A stretch of DNA of 64,000 nucleotides, from contig JAYJMM010000124.1 of NCBI GenBank assembly GCA_037349105.1, positions 4,014,001 to 4,078,000 of the forward strand. The letters are read 5' to 3'. The first letter of the stretch is position 1. Each line of letters opens with the position of its first letter. Source of the DNA: Limnomonas spitsbergensis (lineage: Eukaryota; Chlorophyta; Chlorophyceae; Chlamydomonadales). The notes under the pieces are model-generated. The model had not been told where the DNA came from, did no database searches, and saw only the letters and a list, made by a program, of their open reading frames with translations. Made by a program: the position numbers and the translations under genes. Below, in pieces: positions 31,101 to 43,100 of this stretch.

Positions 31101-34100
31101 TCACATGTTCAAGGTCACATGTTCAAGGTCACATGTTCAAGGTCACAGGGTCAAGGTCACATGTTCAAGGTCACATGTTCAAGGTCAAAGGGTCAAGGTC
31201 ACAGGGTCAAGGTCACAGGGTCAAGGTCACAGGGTCAAGGTCACATGTTGAAGGTCACAGGGTCGAGGTCCCAGGGTCGAGGTCCCCGGGTCAAGGTCAC
31301 AGGGTCAAGGTCACATGTTCAAGGTCACATGTTCAAGGTCACAAGTTCAAGGTCACAGGGTCGAGGTCACAGGGTCGAGGTCACAGGGTCGAGGTCACAT
31401 GTTCCAGGTCACAGGGTCAAGGTCACATGTTCAAGGTCACAGGGTCAAGGTCACAGGGTCAAGGTCACAGGGTCAAGGTCACATGTTCAAGGTCACAGGG
31501 TCAAGGTCACAGGGTCAAGGTCATAGGGTCAAGGTCACAGGTTGAAGGTCACAGGGTCGAGGTCCTAGGGTCAAGGTCACAGGGTCAAGGTCACAGGGTC
31601 AAGGTCACAGGGTCAAGGTCACAGGGTCAAGGTCACAGGGTCAAGGTCATAGGGTCGAGGTCCCAGGGTCAAGGTCACAGGGTCAAGGTCACAGGGTCAA
31701 GGTCATATGTTCAAGGTCACATGTTCAAGGTCACAAGTTCAAGGTCACAGGGTCGAGGTCATAGGGTCAAGGTCACAGGGTCAAGGTCACAGGGTCAAGG
31801 TCACAGGGTCAAGGTCACAGGGTCAAGGTCACAGGGTCGAGGCCCAAGGGTCAAGGTCACAGGGTCAAGGTCACAGGTTCAAGGTCACAGGGTCAAGGTC
31901 ACAGGGTCAAGGTCACAGGTTCAAGGTCACAGGTTCAAGGTCACAGGGTCAAGGTCACAGGGTCAAGGTCACAGGGTCAAGGTCACAGGGTCAAGGTCAC
32001 AGGGTCAAGGTCACATGTTCAAGGTCACATGTTCAAGGTCACATGTTCAAGGTCACAGGGTCAAGGTCACAGGGTCAAGGTCACAGGGTCAAGGTCACAG
32101 GGTCAAGGTCACATGTTCAAGGTCACAGGGTCAAGGTCACAGGGTCAAGGTCACAGGGTCAAGGTCACAGGGTCAAGGTCACATGGTCAAGGTCACATGT
32201 TGAAGGTCACAGGGTCGAGGTCCCAGGGTCGAGGTCACAGGGTCAAGGTCACAGGGTCAAGGTCACAGGGTCAAGGTCACATGTTCAAGGTCACAAGTTC
32301 AAGGTCACAGGGTCGAGGTCATAGGTTCAAGGTCACAGGGTCAAGGTCACAGGGTCAAGGTCACAGGTTGAAGGTCACAGGGTCGAGGTCCCAGGGTCGA
32401 GGTCCCAGGGTCAAGGTCACAGGGTCAAGGTCACAGGCTCAAGGTCACATGTTCAAGGTCACATGTTCAAGGTCACATGTTCAAGGTCACAGGGTCAAGG
32501 TCACAGGGTCAAGGTCACAGGGTCAAGGTCACATGTTCAAGGTCAAAGGGTCAAGGTCACAGGGTCAAGGTCATAGGGTCAAGGTCATAGGGTCAAGGTC
32601 ACAGGGTCGAGGTCACAGGGTCAAGGTCACATGTTCAAGGTCACAGGGTCGAGGTCACAGGGTCAAGGTCACAGGGTCAAGGTCACAAGTTCAAGGTCAC
32701 AGGGTCGAGGTCACATGTTCAAGGTCACAGGGTCAAGGTCACAGGGTCAAGGTCACAGGGTCAAGGTCACAGGGTCAAGGTCACAAGTTCAAGGTCACAG
32801 GGTCAAGGTCACAGGGTCAAGGTCACAAGTTCAAGGTCACAGGGTCGAGGTCACAGGGTCAAGGTCACATGTTCAAGGTCACATGTTCAAGGTCACAGGG
32901 TCAAGGTCACAGGGTCAAGGTCACAAGTTCAAGGTCACAGGGTCGAGGTCACATGTTCAAGGTCACAGGGTCAAGGTCACAGGGTCAAGGTCACATGTTC
33001 AAGGTCACAGGGTCAAGGTCACAAGTTCAAGGTCACAGGGTCAAGGTCACATGGTCAAGGTCACAGGGTCAAGGTTACAGGGTCAAGGTCACATGTTCAA
33101 GGTCACAGGGTCAAGGTCACAGTTCAAGGTCACAGGGTCAAGGTCACAAGTTCAAGGTCACAGGGTCGAGGTCACAGGGTCAAGGTCACAGGTTCAAGGT
33201 CACAAGTTCAAGGTCACAGGGTCAAGGTCACAGGGTCAAGGTCACAGGGTTAAGAGTACCCTGTATAGGGTTGCAGCAGAACTTGTTATGGGGGCGGGCG
33301 GGCCGCCGCTTCAGCGTCGTCGTGTGCACTCGTAAGTCGCAAGAATGTTTCGAAAGGGCAATATGGTGCGATCTGCAAATGCTGAAACGGTTTAGTGATA
33401 TGAAACTGAACTTGTCAGAGGGAGAGAGGAAAGGTCTGGAGAGGGATTTGAGGTGAAAAAACTGGTATGAATAATGGACATCAGGGTCTGATGTGGAAAC
33501 GCCGAAACAATGCATCAGGGCCGACCACCAAGCACATGCCTCCTAGGCCGCAGATGCCTCGTTGTCCCCACACTTCACAGTAGAGTTCACACAAGCTGTT
33601 CACACAAGCTGTTCACACAAGCCTTCACACATGTATTCCTCACTGTCAGGCCTGCCTCAATGCTTGACCAGGCACACGCTGCCCATGCTGTCAATGCCTC
33701 ATCATCCACACACATCACGTTAGCTCCGGCAGGACCGGCAGCGGGGGGCGCGCCCAGGACCCCAAGTGCAGCACCCATAGTGGTGGTGGTGGTGGCAGCA
33801 GCATGCGAGGGGCCGGTGTCGATGTAGGCGATATCGCCTGCGTGCAGGGGGCGGGGGAGCAGGGGGGGGGAGTGAGGGGGGTGCGGTGGTGGAGGGGGCA
33901 GGGTGTGGGGGGGGGAAGCAGGGGACACAGGTAAGGATTGTGGTGGTGTTGGTAAGGAAGCTCTGTACCGGGGAGGTGGAAAGGGGCAGGGGAGCGAGGG
34001 AACAAGGGGGCGGTGAGTGGGGTGTGGGGGAAACGGCTGAGGGGGCAGGCCGGCAGGGTGTGTAGGAGGGAGGGGGGCAAAAGACACATGTCAGGATTTA

Positions 34101-37100
34101 GGAGGTGTTGGTAAGGAACCTCGCTGTCAGTGAGAGGGGCAGGGGAGCGGGGGAGCAAGGGAACGGGGGGGCGGTGAGGGGGGGATAGGGGCAGGGGAGC
34201 AGGGAAGCGAAGGGGCGGTGAGGGGGGGGTGGGGCAGTGGCTGAGGGGGTAGTGGCTGAGGGGGCAGTGGCTGAGGGGGCAGTGGCTGAGGGGGCAGTGG
34301 CTGAGGCGGCAGTGGCTGAGGGGGCAGTGGCTGAGGCGGCAGTGGCTGAGGGGGAAGTGGCTGAGGGGGCAGTGGCTGAGGGGACATTGGCTGAGGTGGC
34401 AGTGGCTGAGGTGGCAGTGGCTGAGGGGGAAGTGGCTGAGGCGGCAGTGGCTGAGGGGGAAGTGGCTGAGGGGGCAGTGGCTGAGGGGACAGTGGCTGAG
34501 GGGACAGTGGCTGAGGGGGAAGTGGCTGAGGGGGCAGTGGCTGAGGGGGCAGTGGCTGAGGGGACAGTGGCTGAGGGGGCAGGCCGGCAGGGTACACAGG
34601 GGGGGGGGGGCAGGAGACACAGGTAAAGATTTAGGAGGTGTTGGTAAGGAACCTCCCTGTCAGTGAGGGGGGTAGGGGGGCGGGGGAGCGAGGGGAGCAG
34701 TGAGGGGGGTGGGGGCAGTGGCTGAGGGGGCAGAACGGCAGGGTGTGAGTGGGGGCAGCAAGAGACACAGGTCAGGACTATGGCGGTTTTGGTACGGAAC
34801 CTCTTCACCAGGGAGGTGGATAAGGACAGGGGATAAGGGGAGCGGGGGAGCGGGGGAGCGGTGAGGGGTGGGGGTGGGGGCAGGGTGTGTGGGAGGGGTG
34901 AAGCAAGTGACACAGTAAGGATTTAGGAGGTGTTAGTAAGGAATCTCTCTGCCAGTGAGGGGGGTAGGGGGGCGGGGAGCGGGGAAGCGGGGGAGCGGTA
35001 AGTGGGGGGTGGGGGCAGTGGCTGAGGGGGCAGCGGGGGCGATGGGGGAAGTGGCTGAGGGGGCAGCGGGGGCGGTGGGGAAGCGGAGGTACATAGGTCA
35101 TGAGGTTTTGGTAAGGAACCACCGTACGGCGGAAGGTGGTATGAATGGCGGGGTGGCAGTGAGGGGGGTAGAGGGCAGTGGCTGAGGGGGCCGCAGGGGG
35201 GTGTAGGAGGCGGGGGACGGGGGCTAGGGGCAGCGGGGAGGGTAGCGGAGGGCAGGGGGCAGGAAAATATATTGGGGTTTAGGAAGCAGGTGTAGAGGCA
35301 CCTGCCAGGCAGGGAATCCTAAGGCAGGGGATGGGGGCGGGGTGATATAGGCCGCAAGGAAGGTGGCGGGAGCGAGTAAGGTTTTAGGGTTGAGGAGTAG
35401 CAGTGTTGGGGGTGGAGGTACCTGCCCCACATGACGGGCCGTGAACATACTGCAGTACACACATGCTTTGTACTTCTACACTTTATCCACACATCCCTGC
35501 ATCCGTCCACACATCCCCACTCACTGACACAAGCGCGAGCGCGGCAGGAGGGGCAGGCCAGCGACTGGTGTTGCCGCGGCTGTTGCTGCTGTTGCAAGTT
35601 GTTGCGGTTGGAGTGGAACGCGTGCCCGCCAAAGGGCAGCCGGTCCAGCATCATCTCGTAACACTCGCTGCACACCTGAAGTGTGGAGATCGGTTGGGAG
35701 GTGTGGAAATCAGGTGTGAAGATGATGTGTGAAGGCCAGCGTGGAGACGGTGGAAAATACGTCTTTGTAAATCCAGTGCTACAGGGATCCAGATCTGAAG
35801 GCCACGCCGTGGAATATATACATTCACACATGCACAACTGTCGCCCACGCTATCGACACACCTTCATACTTGGATTCCACACATGTGAGACATGTCACAC
35901 ATCTTCATACCTGGTGTCCACACGGCATCATAACGCACTGCCCCCCGATGACCTCAAAGCATATGGGGCACTGTGTCTGGTTGGCTACAGCTTCAGCAGC
36001 GGAAGCCTGCCGATGCGTTGCTGGTACTGCTGGGTCCTGCCGATCCGGGCCTTGTGCTGCAGGGTCCTGCCGATGCGTTGCTGGTACTGCGGGGTCCTGC
36101 CGATCCAGGCCTTGTACTACAGGGTCCTGCCGATCCGGGCCTTGTACTGCAAGGTCCTGCTTATGCGTGCCATGTACTGCAGGGATCTGCTGATCCGTGC
36201 CTTGTACTGTAGGGTCCTGTTGCTGTTCCTGTTGCTGCAACACTCCAAGTTTCTGCTGCTGCTGTTCCTGTTGCTGCAACGGCTGGTGTTGCTCTTCTTG
36301 CCCTTCTGGCACCACCAGCTGTGGGGCTGCGCGCTCCCTCGCACGAGTCAGCGCAGAGAGGTACCTGCAGCAGGGAAAATATCTGGTCAGGATGCGTACA
36401 AGGGGGCCTGGCTAGGGTTTGAAGACGTACAGGGGGAGCTGACTAGGGTTTGGACTCACATGAGGTTAGCCTCGTGTTTTGGGGCACAAGGGGGGTTGGC
36501 TAGGGTTTATTGACGTGCAAGGGAGCTGGCTAGGGTTTAAAGACGTGCAAGGGAGCTGGCTAGGTTTTATAGACTTACAAGTTGCAAGGGAACCGGGGTT
36601 TAGACAAGTCAGGCTGGTTAACGTTTGCCGCCTTCTATTACACGCATAGAGAATCTGCAGACGCAGGAAGGGTTCTCGCCCTAGGGATTAGGGTTCAGGG
36701 TTGAGGGGCAAGGTGGGCTCCGCAAATGCCCATAGCCAAGGAAGGGTCGTGAGCCCATGACCAGGCCTGCGGACGAGGAAGACTCGCAATGTACAGGACA
36801 GGAGTTACATACCGTCAGCATTTATGTGTCCACAACCCCATCCACACTTCTGCATCCATACCTGGAACGCCCTAGCGCCTTTCCCAAACTCTGTCTGAAC
36901 CATGATCCGCTCCATATCAGTGCCCAGCGCCTTGCCCAGATCCGCCTGAACCAAGATTCGCTTCATAACGGTACACAAAACCTCCATATCCACACTTATT
37001 GTGTCCATACCTGAGTGTCCCCAGCGCCTTGCCCAGATCTGCCTGAGCCACTATCCGCTCTAGACCCAGGTCGATGTTCTTCGCGGGCAGCTCCTCGTAC

Positions 37101-40100
37101 TGCAGGCTGTACAATGACTCGTGCTTAGTCAGCGTGTGGGAGCCTGAGGGGTAGGTGGGGAACTGCGTGACATGTGCAGGCTGTAAAATGATTTGTGCTT
37201 AGTCAGCATGTGGGAGCCTGAGGGGTAGGTGGGGAACTGCGTGACATGTGCAGGCTGTAAAATGATTTGTGCTTAGTCAGCATGTGGGAGCCTGAGGGGT
37301 AGGTGGGTGACTGCGTGACATGTGCAGGCTGTACAATGATTTGTGCTTAGTCAGCATGTGGGAGCCTGAGGGGTAGGTGGGGAACTGCGTGACATGTGCA
37401 GGCTGTACAATGATTTGTGCTTAGTCAGCATGTGGGAGTCTGAGGGGTAGGTGGGGGACTGCGTGACATGTGCAGGCTGTACAATGACTCGTGCTTAGTC
37501 AGCATGTGGGAGTCTGAGGGGTAGGTGGGGGACTGCGTGACATGTGCAGGCTGTACAATGACTCGTGCTTAGTCAGCATGTGGGAGCCTGAGGGGGAGAG
37601 GAGAGATAAGGTGCTTATTCAACGTGTCCTCCATGTGTGCCCACCCATGCCCACCCACCTCCCTCCCCCCTGCCTGCCCGCCAATGCCACCCACCTACCT
37701 CCTCCCTGCCTGCCCGCCAATGCCCACCCACCTCCCTCCTCCCTGCCTGTCCACCCATGCTCCCCCTCTGCCCCCTGCCCACCCACGTCCCTCCCCCCTG
37801 CCCAGCCGTGCCCCCCCCCTGCCCACGCACCTCCCTCCCCCTGCCCCCCCCTTCCCCATGCCCACCCACCTCCCTCGTCCAGCTGAAAAGGGAGGACCGC
37901 CATTTGCAGCTCATCGTGGGCATACAAGTGCATGCGCTGCGCCAGGCTCAGAGCTCGAACCTGCATATAACATGGGTTCAGGGTAAAGGATTGAGATTTT
38001 GAGACACAAATTGACCATCCTTTTTACAAGGGGGTACAAGGAGCGGTACAAGGAGCGGTACAAGGAGGAGAGAGGGAGGCTGAATCCCTGACATTGGTAG
38101 CTCATCATGGGCATGTAAGTGTATGCTCTGCACCAGGCTCTAGTCTAGGGTTTACGGGTAAGGTTGTTGAGTTTAACCCTTTTTAAATCCTCAACCCTCA
38201 ACCCTAAACTAGGTCAAATCCCTGACATAGGTAGCTCATCATGGGCATGTAAGTGTATGCTCTGCACCAGGCTCTAGTTTAGGGTTTAGGGTTAAGGGCT
38301 AAGGTTTAGGGTTTGTCCCTTTTATACCCTAAACTAGGCATGTCAGTGTATGCTCTGCGCCAGGCTCGGCGCTGGACACACAAGCAAATGAGGAGAGGCC
38401 GAATGCCTGACACACAGTCAGATACCGTTGAGAATTCACACACCTGTCCACACTCCAGTCCACCTTACGGTCCACACATCGGTCCACACATCCGCTCAAA
38501 CTCCAGTCCATCTCCACCCTCTCTAGCTATATTCTTTAAGCCTTGATCGCGTTCAGGTGCACACACAGCCGGTTCACACTCCAGTCCACACATATGCCCA
38601 CACTCTGGTCCTCACATGTGTCAACACGTGTGTCCACACATATGCCCACCAGCCGGTCCACACTCACATGTTCCAGCTACTGCCATTGAGCCTTGATTGT
38701 GGTCTGGTGCACAATCAGCCGTTCCACACTCCTGTCCACACATCCATCCACACTCTGTTCAACAACTACCTACTCCAGCAGCTTCCTCTGAGCTTCTGTG
38801 ATCACAGCAAGGTTCACACACACAGCGGGGCCACACGTCCATGTACACTCTGTTCAACATGGACCTGCTCCAGCAGTTTCCTCTGTGCCTTGAACGCGGC
38901 CACATGCGCACACAGCCATTGCACGGCCCGCAGCCAGGAGCACACACAGCCTTTCCACACTCCCGTCCACACATCCACACCTGCTCTGTTCCACACCCAC
39001 CTGCTCCAGCAGCTTCCTCTGTGCCTTGATTGCGACCAGATGCGCACGACCTGCTTCCAAAACCCGCAGACCGCTGCTGCTTCCGCCTACCCCAGCATGT
39101 GGAGCAGGGCAGCAGCTGCGCTCGTAGTGGGAGAGCACAATAGTAAGGGCCTGCGGGAAAGGTTCAGATTTAAGGTTACAGGGTTTGGGGTTCATATTCA
39201 AGGGGGGGAAGTTTACGGATGAGGAATATAAGTTTAGGTTTAGCTTACGGTAGGCTTCATAGTTTAGGGTTCAGGTTTACTACTGCAGATTTGCTTTGCC
39301 TTCCCTCATACAAAATATTGTTTAGGTTTGAAGGATCCATGGATTTACTAATGCTCGATTGTCGACGCTAGTTTCAGTCGTAATTTCTTGTCAACAGTTT
39401 GCCCTGAGGGCAGCATCAATATAAATCATTTTTCGTTGCCGGAGGGGAGGTAAAGCAAATCTATGGCAGTTGAGGACTAAGGACACGTTGTTTAGGGTTC
39501 AGGGTAAGTGGTTTAGGGTAAATAATTGAGGATTTAGGGTAAATAGTAATGTGCAGGATTTTTAGCGTCGTTTATTGTAACCACGGGCTACAGGCAGGGG
39601 AGAGGTCAGGTTCAGGTTGACCTGCTTCATGACTCAGGTTCTCATAAGGATCACATCACGATCCGAGCCTGGTGCTGGAGCACCACGCCGCACCTGCTCG
39701 GCCTCGCTGGGAAGCCACAGCGTGCGCGAGTCCGCCGCCGCCGCGTCCCCGTCCCCACCGCCCTCGCCGCCGCCGCCCCCGCCCATAATCCCCCGCGCGC
39801 CGCGGCCCTGCGGCAGCGGCTGCCCCGCCGCGTCACGCTCCTGTGCGCTCCGCCCGTCGCCGCTCGGCAGCTCGCCCAGCCCGCCGCGCCCGACGCGGCG
39901 CAGCATATTTGCGTTGGCCCGGCGTGCGGCCTCGACAGCTGTGACGGTGTCGCCGGCCGCCGCGCCGCGGGCGTCCAGGAATAGCAGGCGGACCTCCCAG
40001 GCGATCTTGGGGGTCAGGGTCCAGGGTCAAGGGTTTAGGGTCCAGGGTTCTGGGTTCAGGGTTTGGGGTCAAGTTTTAATGGTAACTGTGTTTCAGGGTA

Positions 40101-43100
40101 AAGGGTTTAAAGACAGGTAAGTCAAGGGTTCAGGGAAGGGGAAGCAGCCGGGGAAGCTAACAATGAAAGATGCACAAGGAGGCAGAAAACTGGATCCCTT
40201 GAAACCCTTCCAACCACCCGGAGCCCTCACTGCCAGCCCTCTTACCCATATCGAAACCAATTGACTGGCAAACCAAGGTCCAGCATGAGCTCATGGAAAG
40301 CCAAAGCCCACCATCAAACACCAGCCCACCATTGGCTCATTGGAACCGCAATGTTCATACCATCAACACGTGACACCCAGCTGACTAGCAGACCCAAGCC
40401 CACCATAGAAGCGTAGCCCACCATTCAAACCGCAGCCCATCATTCAATCCCAGCCCACTATCAGTCCGTTGAACCCGTAGTGTTCACACATTAGCCCCAT
40501 CATGCCCAGCTTCCTGGCAGATCCCAGCCCACTACAAACAAGGCAGCCCACCATTCAATCCAAGCCCACCATCAGTTCGTCAAAACCGCAGTGTTCACAC
40601 ATTAGCCCCATCATGCCCAGCTTCCTGGCAGATCCCAGCCCACTACAAACAAGGCAGCCCACCATTCAATCCAAGCCCACCATCAGTTCGTCAAAACCGC
40701 AGTGTTCACACATTAGCCCCATCATGCCCAGCTTCCTGGCAGATCCCAGCCCACTACAAACATGGCAGCCCACCATTCAATCCAAGCCCACCATCAGTTC
40801 GTCAAAACCGCAGTGTTCACACATTAGCCCCATCATGCCCAGCTTCCTGGCAGATCCCAGCCCACTACAAACATGGCAGCCCACCATTCAATCCAAGCCC
40901 ACCATCAGTTCGTCAAAACCGCTGTGTTCACACATTAGCCCCATCATGCCCGGCTTCCTGGCAGATCCCAGCCCACTACAAACATGGCAGCCCACCATTC
41001 AATCCAATCCCACCATCAGTTCGTCAAAACCGCTGTGTTCACACATTAGCCCCATCATGCCCGGCTTCCTGGCAGATCCCAGCCCACTACAAACATGGCA
41101 GCCCACCATTCAATCCAAGCCCACCATCAGTTCGTCGAAACCGCAGTGTTCACACATTAGCCCCATCATGCCCAGCTTCCTGGCAGATCCTAGCCCACTA
41201 CATAAAACGCAGACCACCATTCAATCCCAGCCCACCATCAGTTCGTCAAAACTGCAGTGTTCACACAGCCGCCCCGTGACGCCCATCTCGCTGCGGCACC
41301 TGAAGCAGTGTCGGGGGCGGGTTGGTCACTCGTTTAGTGTATAGAGATATGAGTCTATGCTTTAAAGGATCCTGACGCCCATCTCGCTGTAGCACCTGCA
41401 CCTGCAGCAGTCCAGGGAGGGTTGGGCACTAGTTTAGTGTGTAGAGCTATGAATCTAGTTTTTGAAGGATCCTGACGCCCATCTCCCTGCGGCACGGGAT
41501 GCACACAGGGGGCAGGAGGGGGGGGGCACTCAACAAGGGTCCAGGTATAAAAATTAGAATAGGGGGGAGGCAGAGGTACTTAGGGTTGTGTCATTGCCAT
41601 ATTTGTAACAGTCACTGCACGATCGACTCAGCATCGTCTGCAGCCTGGTAGATTAGACCCTTTGTAACAGGTCGGCAATACAGGTCGGCAATACAGGTCG
41701 GCAATACAGGTAGGCAATACAGGTAGGCAATACAGGTAGGCAATACAGGTAGGCAATTCAGGTATGACGAGAAGAACGATGTTGAAAACATACCGTATCA
41801 GATTAGGAACGCCTTATTAGATTAGAAATTCCGGTAAATAATAATAATAATAATAGTTGTAATAATAATGATAATAATGATAATAATAGTAATAATAATA
41901 ATAGAAATAATAATAATAATAACAATACTGTAAATAGAACAGCGAGTAAATCGTATCATACCCCTAATGCCACATAATCAAGCTCGCCCTGGTCATCCTG
42001 TTCTTGTAAAACTGCCCCCCTCCCTCACCTGTGACAGGTGGCAGCCCGCTCCACCATCTGCTGCGTGGGCTCCCGACACCGCTCGCCCAGCGACTGGATC
42101 CGCTTCACCACGATGCGTCCGGCCGCCTCCTGCGCGGCCACCTCCTCCGCCAGCAAGTACCGCAACCCGTTCAAATCCCTGCAAGAGCACATAAGCGTTT
42201 TCTCACTCTCATTGACTCATGTACGAGCACGGGGATAAGCGTTATCTCACTCTCATTGACTCAAGTACGAGCACTGGGATAAGCGTTATCTCACTCTCAT
42301 TGACTCATGTACGAGCACTGGGATAAGCGTTATCTCACTCTCATTGACTCATGTACGAGCACTGGGATAAGCGTTATCTCACTCTCATTGACTCATGTAC
42401 GAGCACGGGGATAAGCGTTATCTCACTCTCATTGACTCATGTACGAGCACAGGGATAAGCGTTATCTCACTCTCATTGACTCATGTACGAGCTCGGGGAT
42501 AAGCGTTATCTCACTCTCATTGACTCATGCTTGATTGTCCGGCTGGTTTAGGGGCCAACATTTACAAGAGGAGTATAAAGTGCCTGTCCTGGTTTACGGG
42601 CAAATGTCCCATGCATCAAATTAGATGCTCTGTTGGACTGTAAAAACACCAAAAGCTTCACAAGCCCCTGTTTCCCCCCCACCTGAACCTGTTCCCGAGG
42701 CTCGAGGCGTTTCGTTCTACTGCACGCCGGTAGCACTCCTTCTCAGCCAACCGAGACCGTACCGCCGTCGAAACCTCGGCTCCGAGACCCGCATCTGTCA
42801 GGGCCTTGACCACAGAGTGTAGCCAGTGGACGAGCGGGGCCGCAGCCGGGAGCGGGGCCGCCGAGGTCGTGGCTGCTGCTGCTGCTGCGGCGGCGGCGGT
42901 GGCCATGATTGAAATTGCAGCTGGAGCCAGGGCTGAGGCTGGGGTCGGGGCTGGGGCGGCGGAGGGGCCAGCAGCAACATCTGAGCAGCGTCAGCAGGGT
43001 CACATACTTCAGAGCACATATATTATGTACATTAGGGTATGTACATTAGGGTACCAATATACCAGTAATAATTTACCGGTATTTATTTCTTCACACATGG

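Noticed and set aside
29560..33250. AGGTCA direct repeats as nuclear-receptor-type binding sites
   Set aside because: The motif is a by-product of the 14-bp unit; nuclear receptors are an animal family and there is no other support.
29545..33456. Very long plus-strand frames (up to 776 codons) of SQGQGHRVKVTG-type repeats
   Set aside because: They come from a 14-bp tandem unit without stops in any frame, lie inside a minus-strand SHPRH intron, and the same peptide appears in all three frames.
34098..34913. ATAPSATAPSA and PPQPLPPQPL frames
   Set aside because: They come from a 15-bp G-rich array in an intron; no domain is present.
40502..41344. 280-codon plus-strand frame with a 37-residue repeat
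   Set aside because: It is antisense to the 111-bp array that copies the end of SHPRH exon 41236-41299.
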